Shown here: piece by piece, positions 1 through 8,448 of the stretch
Layout of the letters: each line of letters begins with the position of its first letter
Position numbering within the stretch: the first letter of the stretch is position 1
Source: Candidatus Dormiibacterota bacterium
GTDB lineage: Bacteria; Chloroflexota; Dormibacteria; Aeolococcales; Aeolococcaceae
Length of the DNA: 50,201 nt
Direction of reading: 5' to 3'
Assembly (NCBI GenBank): GCA_003132525.1
Contig: PKXZ01000015.1
Span: 1-50,201 of the forward strand
Made by a program: the position numbers and the translations under genes
Notes under the pieces: generated by a model
What the model was told of the DNA's origin: nothing
The model's input: the letters and a program-made list of their open reading frames with translations, nothing else
Databases searched by the model: none

Positions 1-1
1 G

Positions 2-1852
2 GGCTGGGAAGACGACAACATGACGACCTTGTCGTCGGGCGGCACCGCTCCAAATGGTGCCGTGGTGGACCTCGCCGCCCCCGGCTACCTGGCGCTCGCT
101 GCCGTGGGTGTCGGCCAGGATCCGCCGCTTCCGACCGAGGCTTTTGGCGGCACAAGCCAGTCGGCTCCCTTCATCTCCGGCGCCGCCGCCGACGTGATTC
201 AAGCCTACCGTGACAGCCACGGCGGCTCGAGCCCGACGCCGGCTCAGGTGAAGGAGATCCTCACCAGCACGGCAACCGATATCGGGGCCGAGTCCGACCA
301 GCAGGGCGCAGGCCTCCTAAACGTATACGCGGCAGTTCTGGCTGCTCGGCAGATGCCGGGCACGACGGCGGCGAGCTCCAACACGCCCGAACTGGTGGAC
401 TCCCCCACCCAGCTCGACGTCCAGGGCCCAGGCGGCTCAACCGTTCATCAGTCGGTCTCGCTGTACAACGCCTCCTCCAACCCAGAGACGGTCACCGGCA
501 CCTACCGGGTGCTCGAGCGCGAGACGAGCCTCGATCGGCCCGTCACCGAGAGCGTCAGCGCTCCGTCGCCGAGCGCTCCGATTCCCGCCCAGGGGGCTAC
601 CGCGGCAACCCCGATCACCTTCAACGTGCCAAGCGGAGTCAGCGTGCTCGATGCCGACATGCGCTGGCCGGACCCGACCAACAGCGATGACAACATCCTG
701 ACGTTCCTCTTGACCGACCCGGCCGGGAGGTTGGCTCAGAGTTCGTACGACTTCGGCGCCTCCAACGGGACCGACGCCAGCCCTGACATCCAGCACAGCA
801 CGATCGAGCATCCGATGGCCGGGAAATGGACGGCCCAGATCCTGTGGGCCAATGGCCGCGGCCACGTGCAGACCGCGCCGGACGTCCCAGGGCCCTACAC
901 CGGATCCGTGACCTTCCAGGCAAGCGGCCAGAACTTCACGACGAGCCACGCGTCCGCGCCCGTCACGATTCCGGCTCACAGCTCGGCGAGTGTGCCGCTG
1001 CGCATCACCCTTCCCCAGGCGGCAGGTGATGCCCCGGAGTCGGTGCAGTTCACCGGCTCGAACGGGCTCGAGAGCTCGGTGCCGATCGCCCGGCGTACCC
1101 TCATCCCGTCGGCCGATGGCTCGTTCAGAGCCACGCTGACCAGCTCGGTATCTCGCGGTCCCGGGCAGATCAAGACGTTCTATGTGAACGTCCCCGCGGG
1201 CAAGCACGACATCGACGTGTCGTTTGTGGCGCCGGACCACTCCGCCGACGACCCTGTGTACTACTACCTGTTCTCGCCGGCCGACCTCCTGCCTGAGGTC
1301 ACTGAGTCGGGGTTCATCGATGTCTCAGCCATCGACACCACACCGACGCCCGACAACCCAACCGGAAACGCCTCGCTCATCGCCCCCGATCCTCAGGCAG
1401 GTTTCTGGGAGATCGACGTGATGCAGGGCGCCACAACCGACGGAACGGAGTTCTCCCAGACCGTCACCGGCGTCGTCGCGTACAACCAACTCGCACCGGT
1501 CACCGAGCACGGTCTTCCGACGTCGACATCCCGGACTATCCACACCGGCGCGAGCGTCTCGATCACGGTGAGGGTCAAGAACACGACGAACCACGTCGGG
1601 CTCTTCGAACTGCTACCGACGGGCGACGACATCACTGGCGGCAATACCAGCACCCCGGAAGAGCTGGCACCCGGCACCACGGGGACGCTGACGGCGACGC
1701 TGTCGCCGACCGCAGCGACCGGGACCGCGGTGAACGGCGTCCTCAGCGTCATCGACTCGACGGACTGGGGAGCCTTTGATCCCGCCGTCGGCGTCCCGAC
1801 GTCGTGGTCCGACTTCCACGACTTTGCCTACGCCTACACGGTCGGGAGCTAG
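2..1852 (+). CDS. Subtilisin-like (S8) serine protease, C-terminal part
   Basis: The reading frame is open from base 2, before the first ATG at 20, so the 5' end lies outside the window. The visible part carries the end of the S8 catalytic domain: DLAAPG and then GTSQSAPFISG, where the Ser of GTS (codon at 155) is the catalytic nucleophile. The Asp and His of the triad must lie upstream. About 500 further residues follow. They are rich in Ser, Thr, Pro and Gly and in beta-strand-like segments, as in the fibronectin-like and PPC-type tails of secreted subtilases. No membrane anchor or sortase motif is visible at the C-terminus. The gene most likely encodes an extracellular protease. It is followed by a strong hairpin at 1884-1916 and then by another secreted protein gene. 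The family is certain; the function of the tail is not. Confidence 0.9.
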   Translation, partial: GWEDDNMTTLSSGGTAPNGAVVDLAAPGYLALAAVGVGQDPPLPTEAFGGTSQSAPFISGAAADVIQAYRDSHGGSSPTPAQVKEILTSTATDIGAESDQQGAGLLNVYAAVLAARQMPGTTAASSNTPELVDSPTQLDVQGPGGSTVHQSVSLYNASSNPETVTGTYRVLERETSLDRPVTESVSAPSPSAPIPAQGATAATPITFNVPSGVSVLDADMRWPDPTNSDDNILTFLLTDPAGRLAQSSYDFGASNGTDASPDIQHSTIEHPMAGKWTAQILWANGRGHVQTAPDVPGPYTGSVTFQASGQNFTTSHASAPVTIPAHSSASVPLRITLPQAAGDAPESVQFTGSNGLESSVPIARRTLIPSADGSFRATLTSSVSRGPGQIKTFYVNVPAGKHDIDVSFVAPDHSADDPVYYYLFSPADLLPEVTESGFIDVSAIDTTPTPDNPTGNASLIAPDPQAGFWEIDVMQGATTDGTEFSQTVTGVVAYNQLAPVTEHGLPTSTSRTIHTGASVSITVRVKNTTNHVGLFELLPTGDDITGGNTSTPEELAPGTTGTLTATLSPTAATGTAVNGVLSVIDSTDWGAFDPAVGVPTSWSDFHDFAYAYTVGS

Positions 1853-1883
1853 CTCGAGCGGCTACTACCAGCAACAACGGCAC

Positions 1884-1916
1884 GGCGCTGGCTCGTCGAT
1901 TCGACGAGTCAGTGCC
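1884..1916 (+). terminator. Strong stem-loop after the protease gene
   Basis: A 15-bp stem (1884-1898 with 1902-1916, two G-T wobbles) closes on a 3-base ATT loop, 31 bases after the protease stop codon. No T-run follows, which is usual in GC-rich genomes. It is the best candidate for the end of the protease transcript. Confidence 0.65.
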
Positions 1917-2039
1917 CGTGTCGGATTGCTCCTACCCCCATTCGAGCACCTGCGCCATTTGCAGGATGGTGTCAACGAGCACTGGACGGTCTGTGGTCGA
2001 CCCGATGTCATCCACGAAAGCCTTATGTAGTTTGAGGCG

Positions 2040-2262
2040 GTCGAACGGGAGATCACGCAGCCGGGACAGAGCCGAATCCTCAGTCGCGTGATTCGCCGCA
2101 AAGGCGTAAGGTCTTTTGAGACGGGGAGCGGATCATGGTGGCAGTGCGCCACGGAGCGGCTTATCGCAGACGGGCCCTCCCTCGCGCGATGACGCCATGC
2201 GGGTTGCATGGCGATATCCGGGTGGTCAGGGTGCGGGGCACTCGTGCCGCAGGTTCAGGAGG
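2040..2262 (+). other. Possibly structured 5' leader of the NHL-repeat protein
   Basis: The 416 bases between the protease and the next start contain no convincing gene. Several stem-loops are packed ahead of the Shine-Dalgarno: CGAATC/GATTCG (2072-2077 with 2089-2094), GTCT/AGAC (2111-2122), GTGGC/GCCAC near 2137-2151, a perfect 8-bp stem CGCCATGC/GCATGGCG (2193-2200 with 2206-2213), and an imperfect stem at 2232-2251 just before AGGAGG. A long-range pair ATCACGC/GCGTGAT (2052-2058 with 2086-2092) is also possible and competes with the first stem. This could be a cis-regulatory RNA. I cannot match it to a known riboswitch class. Confidence 0.3.
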
Positions 2263-2268
2263 TTGACG

Positions 2269-5200
2269 ATGAGGGGTCGGCAGAAACGAGCCATTGGGGC
2301 AATCGCTGCCACGGCCGCCATCGTGTTCCCGTTCGCGCTGTCGCAGCCCGCCGGGGCCGCGACCCGACCCCTCGCGGTCACCGCGCCAGCGGTGCACACC
2401 GAATCGACGACGACCGCTCCTGCGCCCGGCTCCTACACCGCGGTAACGCCGTACCGGGTCTGCGACACCCGCCCAGCCGCTCCCGGCATCGCCAACAACC
2501 AGTGCAATGACGACAGCACCGGTGCCGGACGCGGCCCGCTGACGAAGGGTGCGACCCGGGTCATCACCGTCGACTCCTATGGCGGGCTGCCGGCCTCGGG
2601 CGTGACCGCCGTGGTGGTCAACGTGACCGGCGTCGCACCCACCCTCAACACCTATCTCGCAGTGTTCCCGGACGGCGACGCCAACCCCGGCACCTCGAAC
2701 CTCAACCCCTCGGCGGGCACGGCGCTGGCGAACCTGGTGGAGGTCGGGGTGAGCACCGCCGGCAAGATCGACGTCTTCAATGTCGTGGGCACCGTCAACA
2801 TCGTGGTGGACATCGAAGGCTATGTCTCGGCCGCGTCCACCGGCCTCTACACACCAACCAGTCCGCTGCGGATCTGCGACACCAGGCCGCCGGGCGGCGG
2901 CATCGTCGCCAACCGCTGCGACACCGGGACACCGTCGCCGATCGGGCCGGGCAGCACGCGGACCTTCACCGTCAGCGGCCAGGGGAGCCCGGTCCCCGGC
3001 ACGGGCGTCAGCGCGGTCGTCTTCAACCTCACCGCGATCGATCCCTCGGTCGCCACGGTCCTGACCGCGTTTGCCGCCACCACCGCCAGGCCGAACGCCT
3101 CGAATCTCAACCTCGGGGCGCATACCGCCCTGCCGAACCGCGTGATCGTCCCGGTGACCTGCACGGCCGGGGCCTGCTCGGTCTCGATCTGGAACGGCGC
3201 GGGCTCGGTCAATATCGCCGTCGACCTCGACGGCTGGTTCACCACCTCGTCGGGCACGCAGTTCACCCCGCTGGCCACGCCGGCGCGGATCTGCGATACG
3301 CAGAGCGGCACGCCCAGCTGCGCGGAGGGCAAGTTGGGGGGTGGCGACGTCCTCAACGTCGAAGCCGCCGGCGTCGACGGGATTCCGGAGGACACCGGCG
3401 GCGCAGGCTCGCTGGTCGCGATCGTGGCCAACGTGACCGCCTTCAATGCGACGTCGCCCACGGTCGTCACTGTCTACCCCGGGCCGGACTCGCCAATCCA
3501 TCCGGGGGTGTCGGACCTCAATCCCCCCATCAACATCGCAACCACGAACCTGGTGGTGGTCGGAGTCGGATCGGACGGATCCGTCAATCTCTACAACGCG
3601 GTCGGCAACGTCAACCTCATCGTCGACGTGCTCGGCTACTACGCAACCGCGGGCAGCACCGGGCCGCTCGCCGCGCCCACCTACGCGAGCACGCTGGTCG
3701 GGCCTGGTCAGGCAGGGATGTACCCGGTGGACGTGACCAATGATGCGCAGTACTACTTCGTGCTCGACGCCGGCAACTATCGCGTCGTCGCGGTCAACCG
3801 GACGACCGACGCGATCGACTGCCAGATCGGCGGCCTCCAGGGCAACCTGCCCGGCCAGTTCGGCGACGCGCGTGCGCTCGACTACGACTCGGCGACCAAT
3901 CAGCTGTATGTCGCCGATACGCCGAACAACCGCATCGAGATCTTCTCGTTCTCCGACTCCGCATGCGCGACTCACTCGGCGTCGGCGTTCAGCTTCGTCT
4001 CGCAATTCGGCACCAAGGGAACCGGGCCGGAGCAGTTCAACCAGGTCTACGGCGTTGCCGTCGACGCGGTCAACGGCTGGGTGTATGCCGTCGACGGCGC
4101 GGGCCGCATCGAGAAGTCAGACCTCGCCGGCAACTACATCAGCCAGTTCAACGACGGTGGCAACCTCGACGAACCGCGTCAGGTCACGGTCGCACCGAAC
4201 AGCGATGTGTTGGTCATGGACGCCCGCAACCACAGGTGCGTCGTGTTCAACGACGCGGGCACGCCGCTCCCCTTCACCTTCGGTAGCCTCGGCACCGGAC
4301 CCGGCCAGTTCACCGATGACCCGCGTGGCGTCGCAGTCAGCGCGGATGGGACGCTCGCGTTCGTCACCGACTCCGGGGGCAAGCGCATCGAGGTCTTCAA
4401 CCTCCAGTCGAGTGGCGGGGATTACACGGGCGCGACCTTCGCGTACACGATCCCGTCCGCAGCCTCCGGTCCCGGACAGTTTGTGGGACCCCGCGGGCTC
4501 ACGGTCACCTCGGACAACCATCTTCTGCTCACCGACGAGTGGGGCTTCAACCTCCACGAGATGTCGTTCACCTCGACCGGAGCGACCTCGACCGTCAACA
4601 CGACACCGGTGCCGCCGCCGGTGCCGGGTGTCAACTCGCCGCGCGGGGTGCGCGTTGCGGCCAATGGCCAGATCTACATCGTCGACTACTGGAACCAGCG
4701 CATCGAGTACATGAATCCAGACGGCAGTGACGCTGCGAGCTTCGGATTCAGAGGGAACCCATCGCAGAGCGGGGCAATCAACTTCGCGTGGGATGCCGCG
4801 ATCCAGCCGGGGACCGGCGACATCTTCGTCGCCAATCGGGAGAACGACCAGGTGGCTGTGTTCTCACCCACTGGCACGCCGGGGCTCATCTTTGGCCAGA
4901 ACGGCTCGGCCCCCGGTGACTTCAGCTTCCCGCAGGGCATCGCGTTTGCACCTGACGGCACGTTGCTGGTGGACGACTCGGGCAACGACCGCATCGAGCG
5001 GTTCAGCCTGCAGGCGGGCAATAGTTCTGCGACCTTGGTCGCGACCTACGGGCAGAGCGGATCGGCCGTGGGCGATCTCAACACCCCGACCGGGATCGCG
5101 GTTGCACCCAACGGGACCATCTGGGTCGCCGACACCCTGAACAACCGCATCCAGAGCATGACGACCACCGGCTTCTGGACGGCGTACGCGAAACCTGTCG

Positions 5201-5466
5201 GCTCAACGATGCCATTCAACATCCCATGGGGCGTCACCGTTGCGCCGGACGGCAACATCTGGGTATCGGACACAGGCAACAACCGGCTCGTGTCAATGGA
5301 TACGTCGGGAAACCTCATCTTCAGCGCGACCGAGTCGAGCATGGGGATTCCAGCCGGTCCACCCGGTTCGCTCGGCATCTATCCGTTCGCCGTTGCCTTC
5401 AGCGGCGACACCGTGTACCTCACCGACGTCTGGAACAACCGGGTCCTCGTCCTGACAACGTCCTGA
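2269..5466 (+). CDS. Secreted protein: three CDTRP-type repeats plus twelve NHL blades
   Basis: ATG 2269 is chosen because AGGAGG (2257-2262) lies 6 bases upstream and a typical signal peptide starts there (MRGRQKR, then a hydrophobic stretch ending near AGA-AT). The open frame extends further upstream without a signal sequence. The 1,065-residue product has three tandem domains of about 130 residues, each opening with a YRVCDTRP-like motif and closing with a VNIVVDIEGY-like motif (about 55-185, 187-325, 326-465). About 600 residues of NHL-type repeats follow. I count twelve blades of the form (V/I)(Y/W)VxDxxNNRI, enough for two six-bladed propellers. The front repeats recur in large secreted actinobacterial proteins; NHL propellers usually bind proteins or glycans. 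No enzymatic motif or anchor is seen. The ligand is unknown. Confidence 0.85.
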   Translation: MRGRQKRAIGAIAATAAIVFPFALSQPAGAATRPLAVTAPAVHTESTTTAPAPGSYTAVTPYRVCDTRPAAPGIANNQCNDDSTGAGRGPLTKGATRVITVDSYGGLPASGVTAVVVNVTGVAPTLNTYLAVFPDGDANPGTSNLNPSAGTALANLVEVGVSTAGKIDVFNVVGTVNIVVDIEGYVSAASTGLYTPTSPLRICDTRPPGGGIVANRCDTGTPSPIGPGSTRTFTVSGQGSPVPGTGVSAVVFNLTAIDPSVATVLTAFAATTARPNASNLNLGAHTALPNRVIVPVTCTAGACSVSIWNGAGSVNIAVDLDGWFTTSSGTQFTPLATPARICDTQSGTPSCAEGKLGGGDVLNVEAAGVDGIPEDTGGAGSLVAIVANVTAFNATSPTVVTVYPGPDSPIHPGVSDLNPPINIATTNLVVVGVGSDGSVNLYNAVGNVNLIVDVLGYYATAGSTGPLAAPTYASTLVGPGQAGMYPVDVTNDAQYYFVLDAGNYRVVAVNRTTDAIDCQIGGLQGNLPGQFGDARALDYDSATNQLYVADTPNNRIEIFSFSDSACATHSASAFSFVSQFGTKGTGPEQFNQVYGVAVDAVNGWVYAVDGAGRIEKSDLAGNYISQFNDGGNLDEPRQVTVAPNSDVLVMDARNHRCVVFNDAGTPLPFTFGSLGTGPGQFTDDPRGVAVSADGTLAFVTDSGGKRIEVFNLQSSGGDYTGATFAYTIPSAASGPGQFVGPRGLTVTSDNHLLLTDEWGFNLHEMSFTSTGATSTVNTTPVPPPVPGVNSPRGVRVAANGQIYIVDYWNQRIEYMNPDGSDAASFGFRGNPSQSGAINFAWDAAIQPGTGDIFVANRENDQVAVFSPTGTPGLIFGQNGSAPGDFSFPQGIAFAPDGTLLVDDSGNDRIERFSLQAGNSSATLVATYGQSGSAVGDLNTPTGIAVAPNGTIWVADTLNNRIQSMTTTGFWTAYAKPVGSTMPFNIPWGVTVAPDGNIWVSDTGNNRLVSMDTSGNLIFSATESSMGIPAGPPGSLGIYPFAVAFSGDTVYLTDVWNNRVLVLTTS

Positions 5467-5478
5467 CGACGGCGTCGC

Positions 5479-6108
5479 CTACCCGTAGGTGGGGTGCTGC
5501 GGCCAGCCGGCCGGCGAGTCCTCCCAGTCCTCCTGGCGTCCGTATGGAGTGAGGTCGAGAATATTGTTCACGAACAGGAGCCGATCCACGCCGCGGGCGG
5601 TGGTGTTGTACGTCCGGTAGATCTGGTTGCCGTCGCGGAAGAACACGGTGAGCATGAAACCGTCATTCGAGCCGCAGTCGGCGGCGAACGGGGTGCCGTG
5701 GGATGACACGAACGGCACCATCCAACCCTTCCGCCCCGCGTACCCCTCAATCTGGGCGAGTGGCATGTTGGACACGGTCACCCAGCTGACGCCGTTTTCA
5801 GCGAGCGTGGTCAGGGCGGTCACGTTGTTGGTGAAATGCGTGCAACCCGGGCAGTACTCGTCGGGTCCGTTGTCCATGAACTGGTACACCACCAGCTGTT
5901 GCCGGTCCCCGAATAGGTCGAGCAGATGCTTTGGGCCGTCCGGGGTGTCGAAGACGTACTTGTCGTTGTCGAACCTGGCCATCGGAAGGCGGCGACGGCG
6001 CGCGGCGAGCACGTCCATAGCGCGAGTTGCCTCCTTCTCAGCCTTGAGCAACTCGTCGCGATCCTGCTGCCAGGTCTCGGCTGAAACCACCTCGGGCATA
6101 CTGGTCAT
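5479..6108 (-). CDS. DUF899 family thioredoxin-like protein
   Basis: The 209-residue product matches the DUF899 pattern: an N-terminal helix region (LLKAEKEATR), RRRLPM, then a thioredoxin-like core with YQFMDNGPDEYCPGCTHF and an internal FTVSNMPLAQIEGY-like segment. The CPGC motif sits where thioredoxins carry CxxC, but no reaction has been shown for this family to my knowledge. The start at 6108 (MTSMPEVV) is preferred over GTG 6150 because an AAGGAGGAG ribosome site (6115-6123) lies at ideal distance. The gene converges with the NHL protein gene, 12 bases away. Probably cytoplasmic. Confidence 0.85.
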   Translation of the reverse strand: MTSMPEVVSAETWQQDRDELLKAEKEATRAMDVLAARRRRLPMARFDNDKYVFDTPDGPKHLLDLFGDRQQLVVYQFMDNGPDEYCPGCTHFTNNVTALTTLAENGVSWVTVSNMPLAQIEGYAGRKGWMVPFVSSHGTPFAADCGSNDGFMLTVFFRDGNQIYRTYNTTARGVDRLLFVNNILDLTPYGRQEDWEDSPAGWPQHPTYG

Positions 6109-6172
6109 GCGCAACTCCTCCTTCGTCGTCGACGATCCTGCGACAGACACGGTACCTCTCCTGGGTGTGTCG

Positions 6173-6901
6173 TCAGCTGTGGTGCCAGACGACGGAGAAG
6201 TCGTCGCCGGAGAGCGCTGACGGTTTCGCCATCACCTTGCCCCCTTCGGTCACCATGGTGATCTGATCGGGGCTCTGCTTCGCGATCGATTTCCCGTTCG
6301 CCTCGGCGGCGGTGAAGCGCACCGTGCCGAAGTCGGTCAGCGGAAGCGTGGTGCCGCCGTCTGACGGCGCTTCCGCGATGATCTCAGCCGACGCGTCCAC
6401 GGCAATCGTCGAGCTCTTGTTGAGCGTGTGGCTCCAGTGCTCGGAGGTGTCCTTGATGACGAGCGTGAACACGGTGCCGTGCGTGGTCACCGACGCGCTG
6501 AAGTGATCGCCTGGCTTGACGACGTTGCTGAAGTTCACCGGGAGCGCCGGATACATCTCGTACCACGCGTAATACTTCGGCGTCCCACCAGCACAATCGA
6601 CCTCGCTGCCCGTCTGCTCGACCGAGCCGCTCCCATCGCCATCAATGCCCACCCAGAAGGACGAGTACGTTGCCTTCGACGTGCATGTTCCAGCGGGTTG
6701 CACCCATGACGCGGAGACACTGGTGAACGGACCCGAGGTGGACGCATAGCCGGACCAGTTGAAGCTCTGAGTGGAGGTCAGCCGCTCCAAAGTGGTGTGC
6801 GAGATCACCGTAGATGTCGCACCAGGCGACACCAATAGCGCGAGCCCCGGCAGCGCACCCGCGCACAGCCACCGTCGGACTGTCTTCACCCTCGGCGACA
6901 T
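6173..6901 (-). CDS. Secreted G1 family (eqolisin) glutamic peptidase
   Basis: The protein has a signal peptide (positive n-region RVKTVRR, hydrophobic core to about residue 29) and then the G1 peptidase fold signature: NWSGY at about 48-52, SASWVQP, FWVGIDGDGSGSVEQTG with the catalytic Gln at about 96, YYAWYEMYP, and SAEIIAEAP with the candidate catalytic Glu at about 177. Both members of the Gln/Glu pair are therefore present. Fungal members are acid proteases, so an extracellular acid-active peptidase is expected. ATG 6901 is chosen because GGAGG at 6909-6913 is 7 bases upstream; the other ATG, at 6907, is too close to it. Bacterial members are less common than fungal ones. Confidence 0.85.
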   Translation of the reverse strand: MSPRVKTVRRWLCAGALPGLALLVSPGATSTVISHTTLERLTSTQSFNWSGYASTSGPFTSVSASWVQPAGTCTSKATYSSFWVGIDGDGSGSVEQTGSEVDCAGGTPKYYAWYEMYPALPVNFSNVVKPGDHFSASVTTHGTVFTLVIKDTSEHWSHTLNKSSTIAVDASAEIIAEAPSDGGTTLPLTDFGTVRFTAAEANGKSIAKQSPDQITMVTEGGKVMAKPSALSGDDFSVVWHHS

Positions 6902-6943
6902 CGTCATACCTCCGCTCGCTCACCAGCTCGGACGCCTGGACGC

Positions 6944-6949
6944 ATTGTA
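6944..6949 (-). promoter_or_regulatory. -10 element of the G1 peptidase gene
   Basis: On the minus strand the hexamer reads TACAAT (5 of 6 match to TATAAT), 42 bases upstream of the chosen start codon. The -35 region is weak, so only the -10 is proposed. Confidence 0.4.
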
Positions 6950-7066
6950 CCGGCGTTCGAGTTGGTCCTTGTCCGGGCTGCGTCAAGCGTCGGCAGCTCA
7001 GGTCTTCTTGCACAAGCGGGGTTCTGGCGATCCCGCTGTGCAGAGGTCAGCGGGCCGTGATTCCGG

Positions 7067-8323
7067 CTACTGTGAGTCGGGGAACGGCATACCGCCAAGC
7101 GGTGCCGGGAGATGGAGTTCCGTTCCTCGGCTGACTCGGCCGGTGCGTTTCGACGAACTCGTCGTCGTTGAAGAGGCGACGTGCCTTACGGAGAGCAGGG
7201 TGGTGACGGAGATGGCGGCGAGCATGAAGGGTTGCAGGTGCTGAGCACCGGACGGGAGTTGGAGTTGCACGATCTCGACGACGCTGATCGCGATCGCCTC
7301 ACCAAGTGCGAGCAGCGGCCATCGTCGCGCGATCAGCGCAATCGGTAGCGCGACCAACATGAAATCCTCGGTGGTGACATGCGGCGAGCAGAGCAGGGAC
7401 AGGACCAGTCCGACCGCCACGGCCGCGACCGGCCGGCCACGCAGCACACCCCGAAACCTGAAGATCACGGCGACGGCAATCGCTCCCAGGCATGCAGCGG
7501 TGACGAATCCGGCGCCGCCACTCCCGGTCACTGCGGACACCAGCGATGGCAGACCGATGCTGCGGTCCGTTTGTCCGGGATAGGTGCTCGCCACGAGGTT
7601 CAGGAACGCGGCAAATCCCGCCGGGCCTGTGATGACGACACTGACCGCGATCCACGCAGCGGAACCCGCAAGTAACCCCCCGAGATATCGCCACGACCGT
7701 GCCGCGATCAGCGCGGGCACCACAAGCCAGAGCACCTGCGGCTTGAGGATCAGGGTGGCAAGGACCAGCCCCGCCCAGCCGTACTGCCGGCGTCCAGCCA
7801 GGAGTACAGAACCCAGAAGCGCGACCGTCATCACCGAGTCCCATTGCACGATCGCCTCCACCGCGGGGATGTTCATGACGGTTGCGATTGCAATCGCCAG
7901 CTGCACCGAGCCAGAGGACACGGGCGCAAGCAGACGGAACGCGAGCAGCAACGCGAGCGCGAACAGCAAGGTCGACACGAACACGGAGATCTCCGTTGCG
8001 ACCCACAGATCGGTGTGCGCGAAGGGACTCAGCAGGAGCGCGCCGGCGGCGACATTCGTAAAGGGAGCGATGAAGTGATCGCGCGCCGGAATGTGGAGCA
8101 GCACTGCTTCGGTGCGCTCCTGGGCAACCGGCGAGTAAAGGTTCGTTGGGTCGGAGACCACCAGCCGGCCACCGGCCACGAGTGCGATTGCGTCGCTGTC
8201 GCCGGGGTCGGTAACCTCTCGGTGCGCCTCCATGACGAGCGCGGTGCCGAGGACCGCAACGAGCATAAGCACGCCGATCCATGGGACCGCGCATCGAAGC
8301 GTGGTACGAGCTCCTACGGTCAC
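7067..8323 (-). CDS. GT87-like (DUF2029) membrane glycosyltransferase
   Basis: The 418-residue product is an integral membrane protein with about ten hydrophobic segments, starting near residue 14. An acidic motif lies after the first segment (VTDPGDSDAIAL). A LILKPQ motif at about two thirds of the length recalls the KPQ signature of GT87/DUF2029 enzymes such as mycobacterial polyprenyl-phosphate-mannose-dependent mannosyltransferases. It likely moves a sugar from a lipid-linked donor on the outer face of the membrane; the acceptor is unknown. The start is GTG 8323 with a weak ribosome site. The upstream same-strand neighbour is another GT-C type enzyme, which suggests a shared role in envelope glycan assembly. 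Confidence 0.7.
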   Translation of the reverse strand: MTVGARTTLRCAVPWIGVLMLVAVLGTALVMEAHREVTDPGDSDAIALVAGGRLVVSDPTNLYSPVAQERTEAVLLHIPARDHFIAPFTNVAAGALLLSPFAHTDLWVATEISVFVSTLLFALALLLAFRLLAPVSSGSVQLAIAIATVMNIPAVEAIVQWDSVMTVALLGSVLLAGRRQYGWAGLVLATLILKPQVLWLVVPALIAARSWRYLGGLLAGSAAWIAVSVVITGPAGFAAFLNLVASTYPGQTDRSIGLPSLVSAVTGSGGAGFVTAACLGAIAVAVIFRFRGVLRGRPVAAVAVGLVLSLLCSPHVTTEDFMLVALPIALIARRWPLLALGEAIAISVVEIVQLQLPSGAQHLQPFMLAAISVTTLLSVRHVASSTTTSSSKRTGRVSRGTELHLPAPLGGMPFPDSQ

Positions 8324-8395
8324 GTCCTCAGTGAGACCTCTCCTGGGCTCTGATGGCGACGGCGAGCCGCTCTACCAACGCGCGAGTCTATGGAC

Positions 8396-8412
8396 CTGTG
8401 GCGCAGCCACAG
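8396..8412 (-). terminator. Hairpin between the two glycosyltransferase genes
   Basis: CTGTGGC and GCCACAG form a perfect 7-bp stem with a 3-base loop, 37 bases after the stop of the upstream glycosyltransferase gene. The inner GCAGCC can pair instead with GGCTGC (8418-8423), so two stems are mutually exclusive. There is no T-run. It may be a terminator or attenuator. Confidence 0.35.
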
Positions 8413-8448
8413 CGGTTGGCTGCGGATCGTTACAGGCTTCTCACACGG

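Noticed and set aside
2060-2130. c-di-GMP-I (GEMM) riboswitch
   Set aside because: Only a short stretch resembles the GCAAAG-containing part. The CAAACC segment and the GAAA tetraloop of the class are missing, so it is kept only as a possible unknown leader.
2161-4005. 614-codon minus-strand ORF
   Set aside because: Antisense to the NHL-repeat protein gene; composition is Arg/Gly/Asp-rich and no domain is seen.
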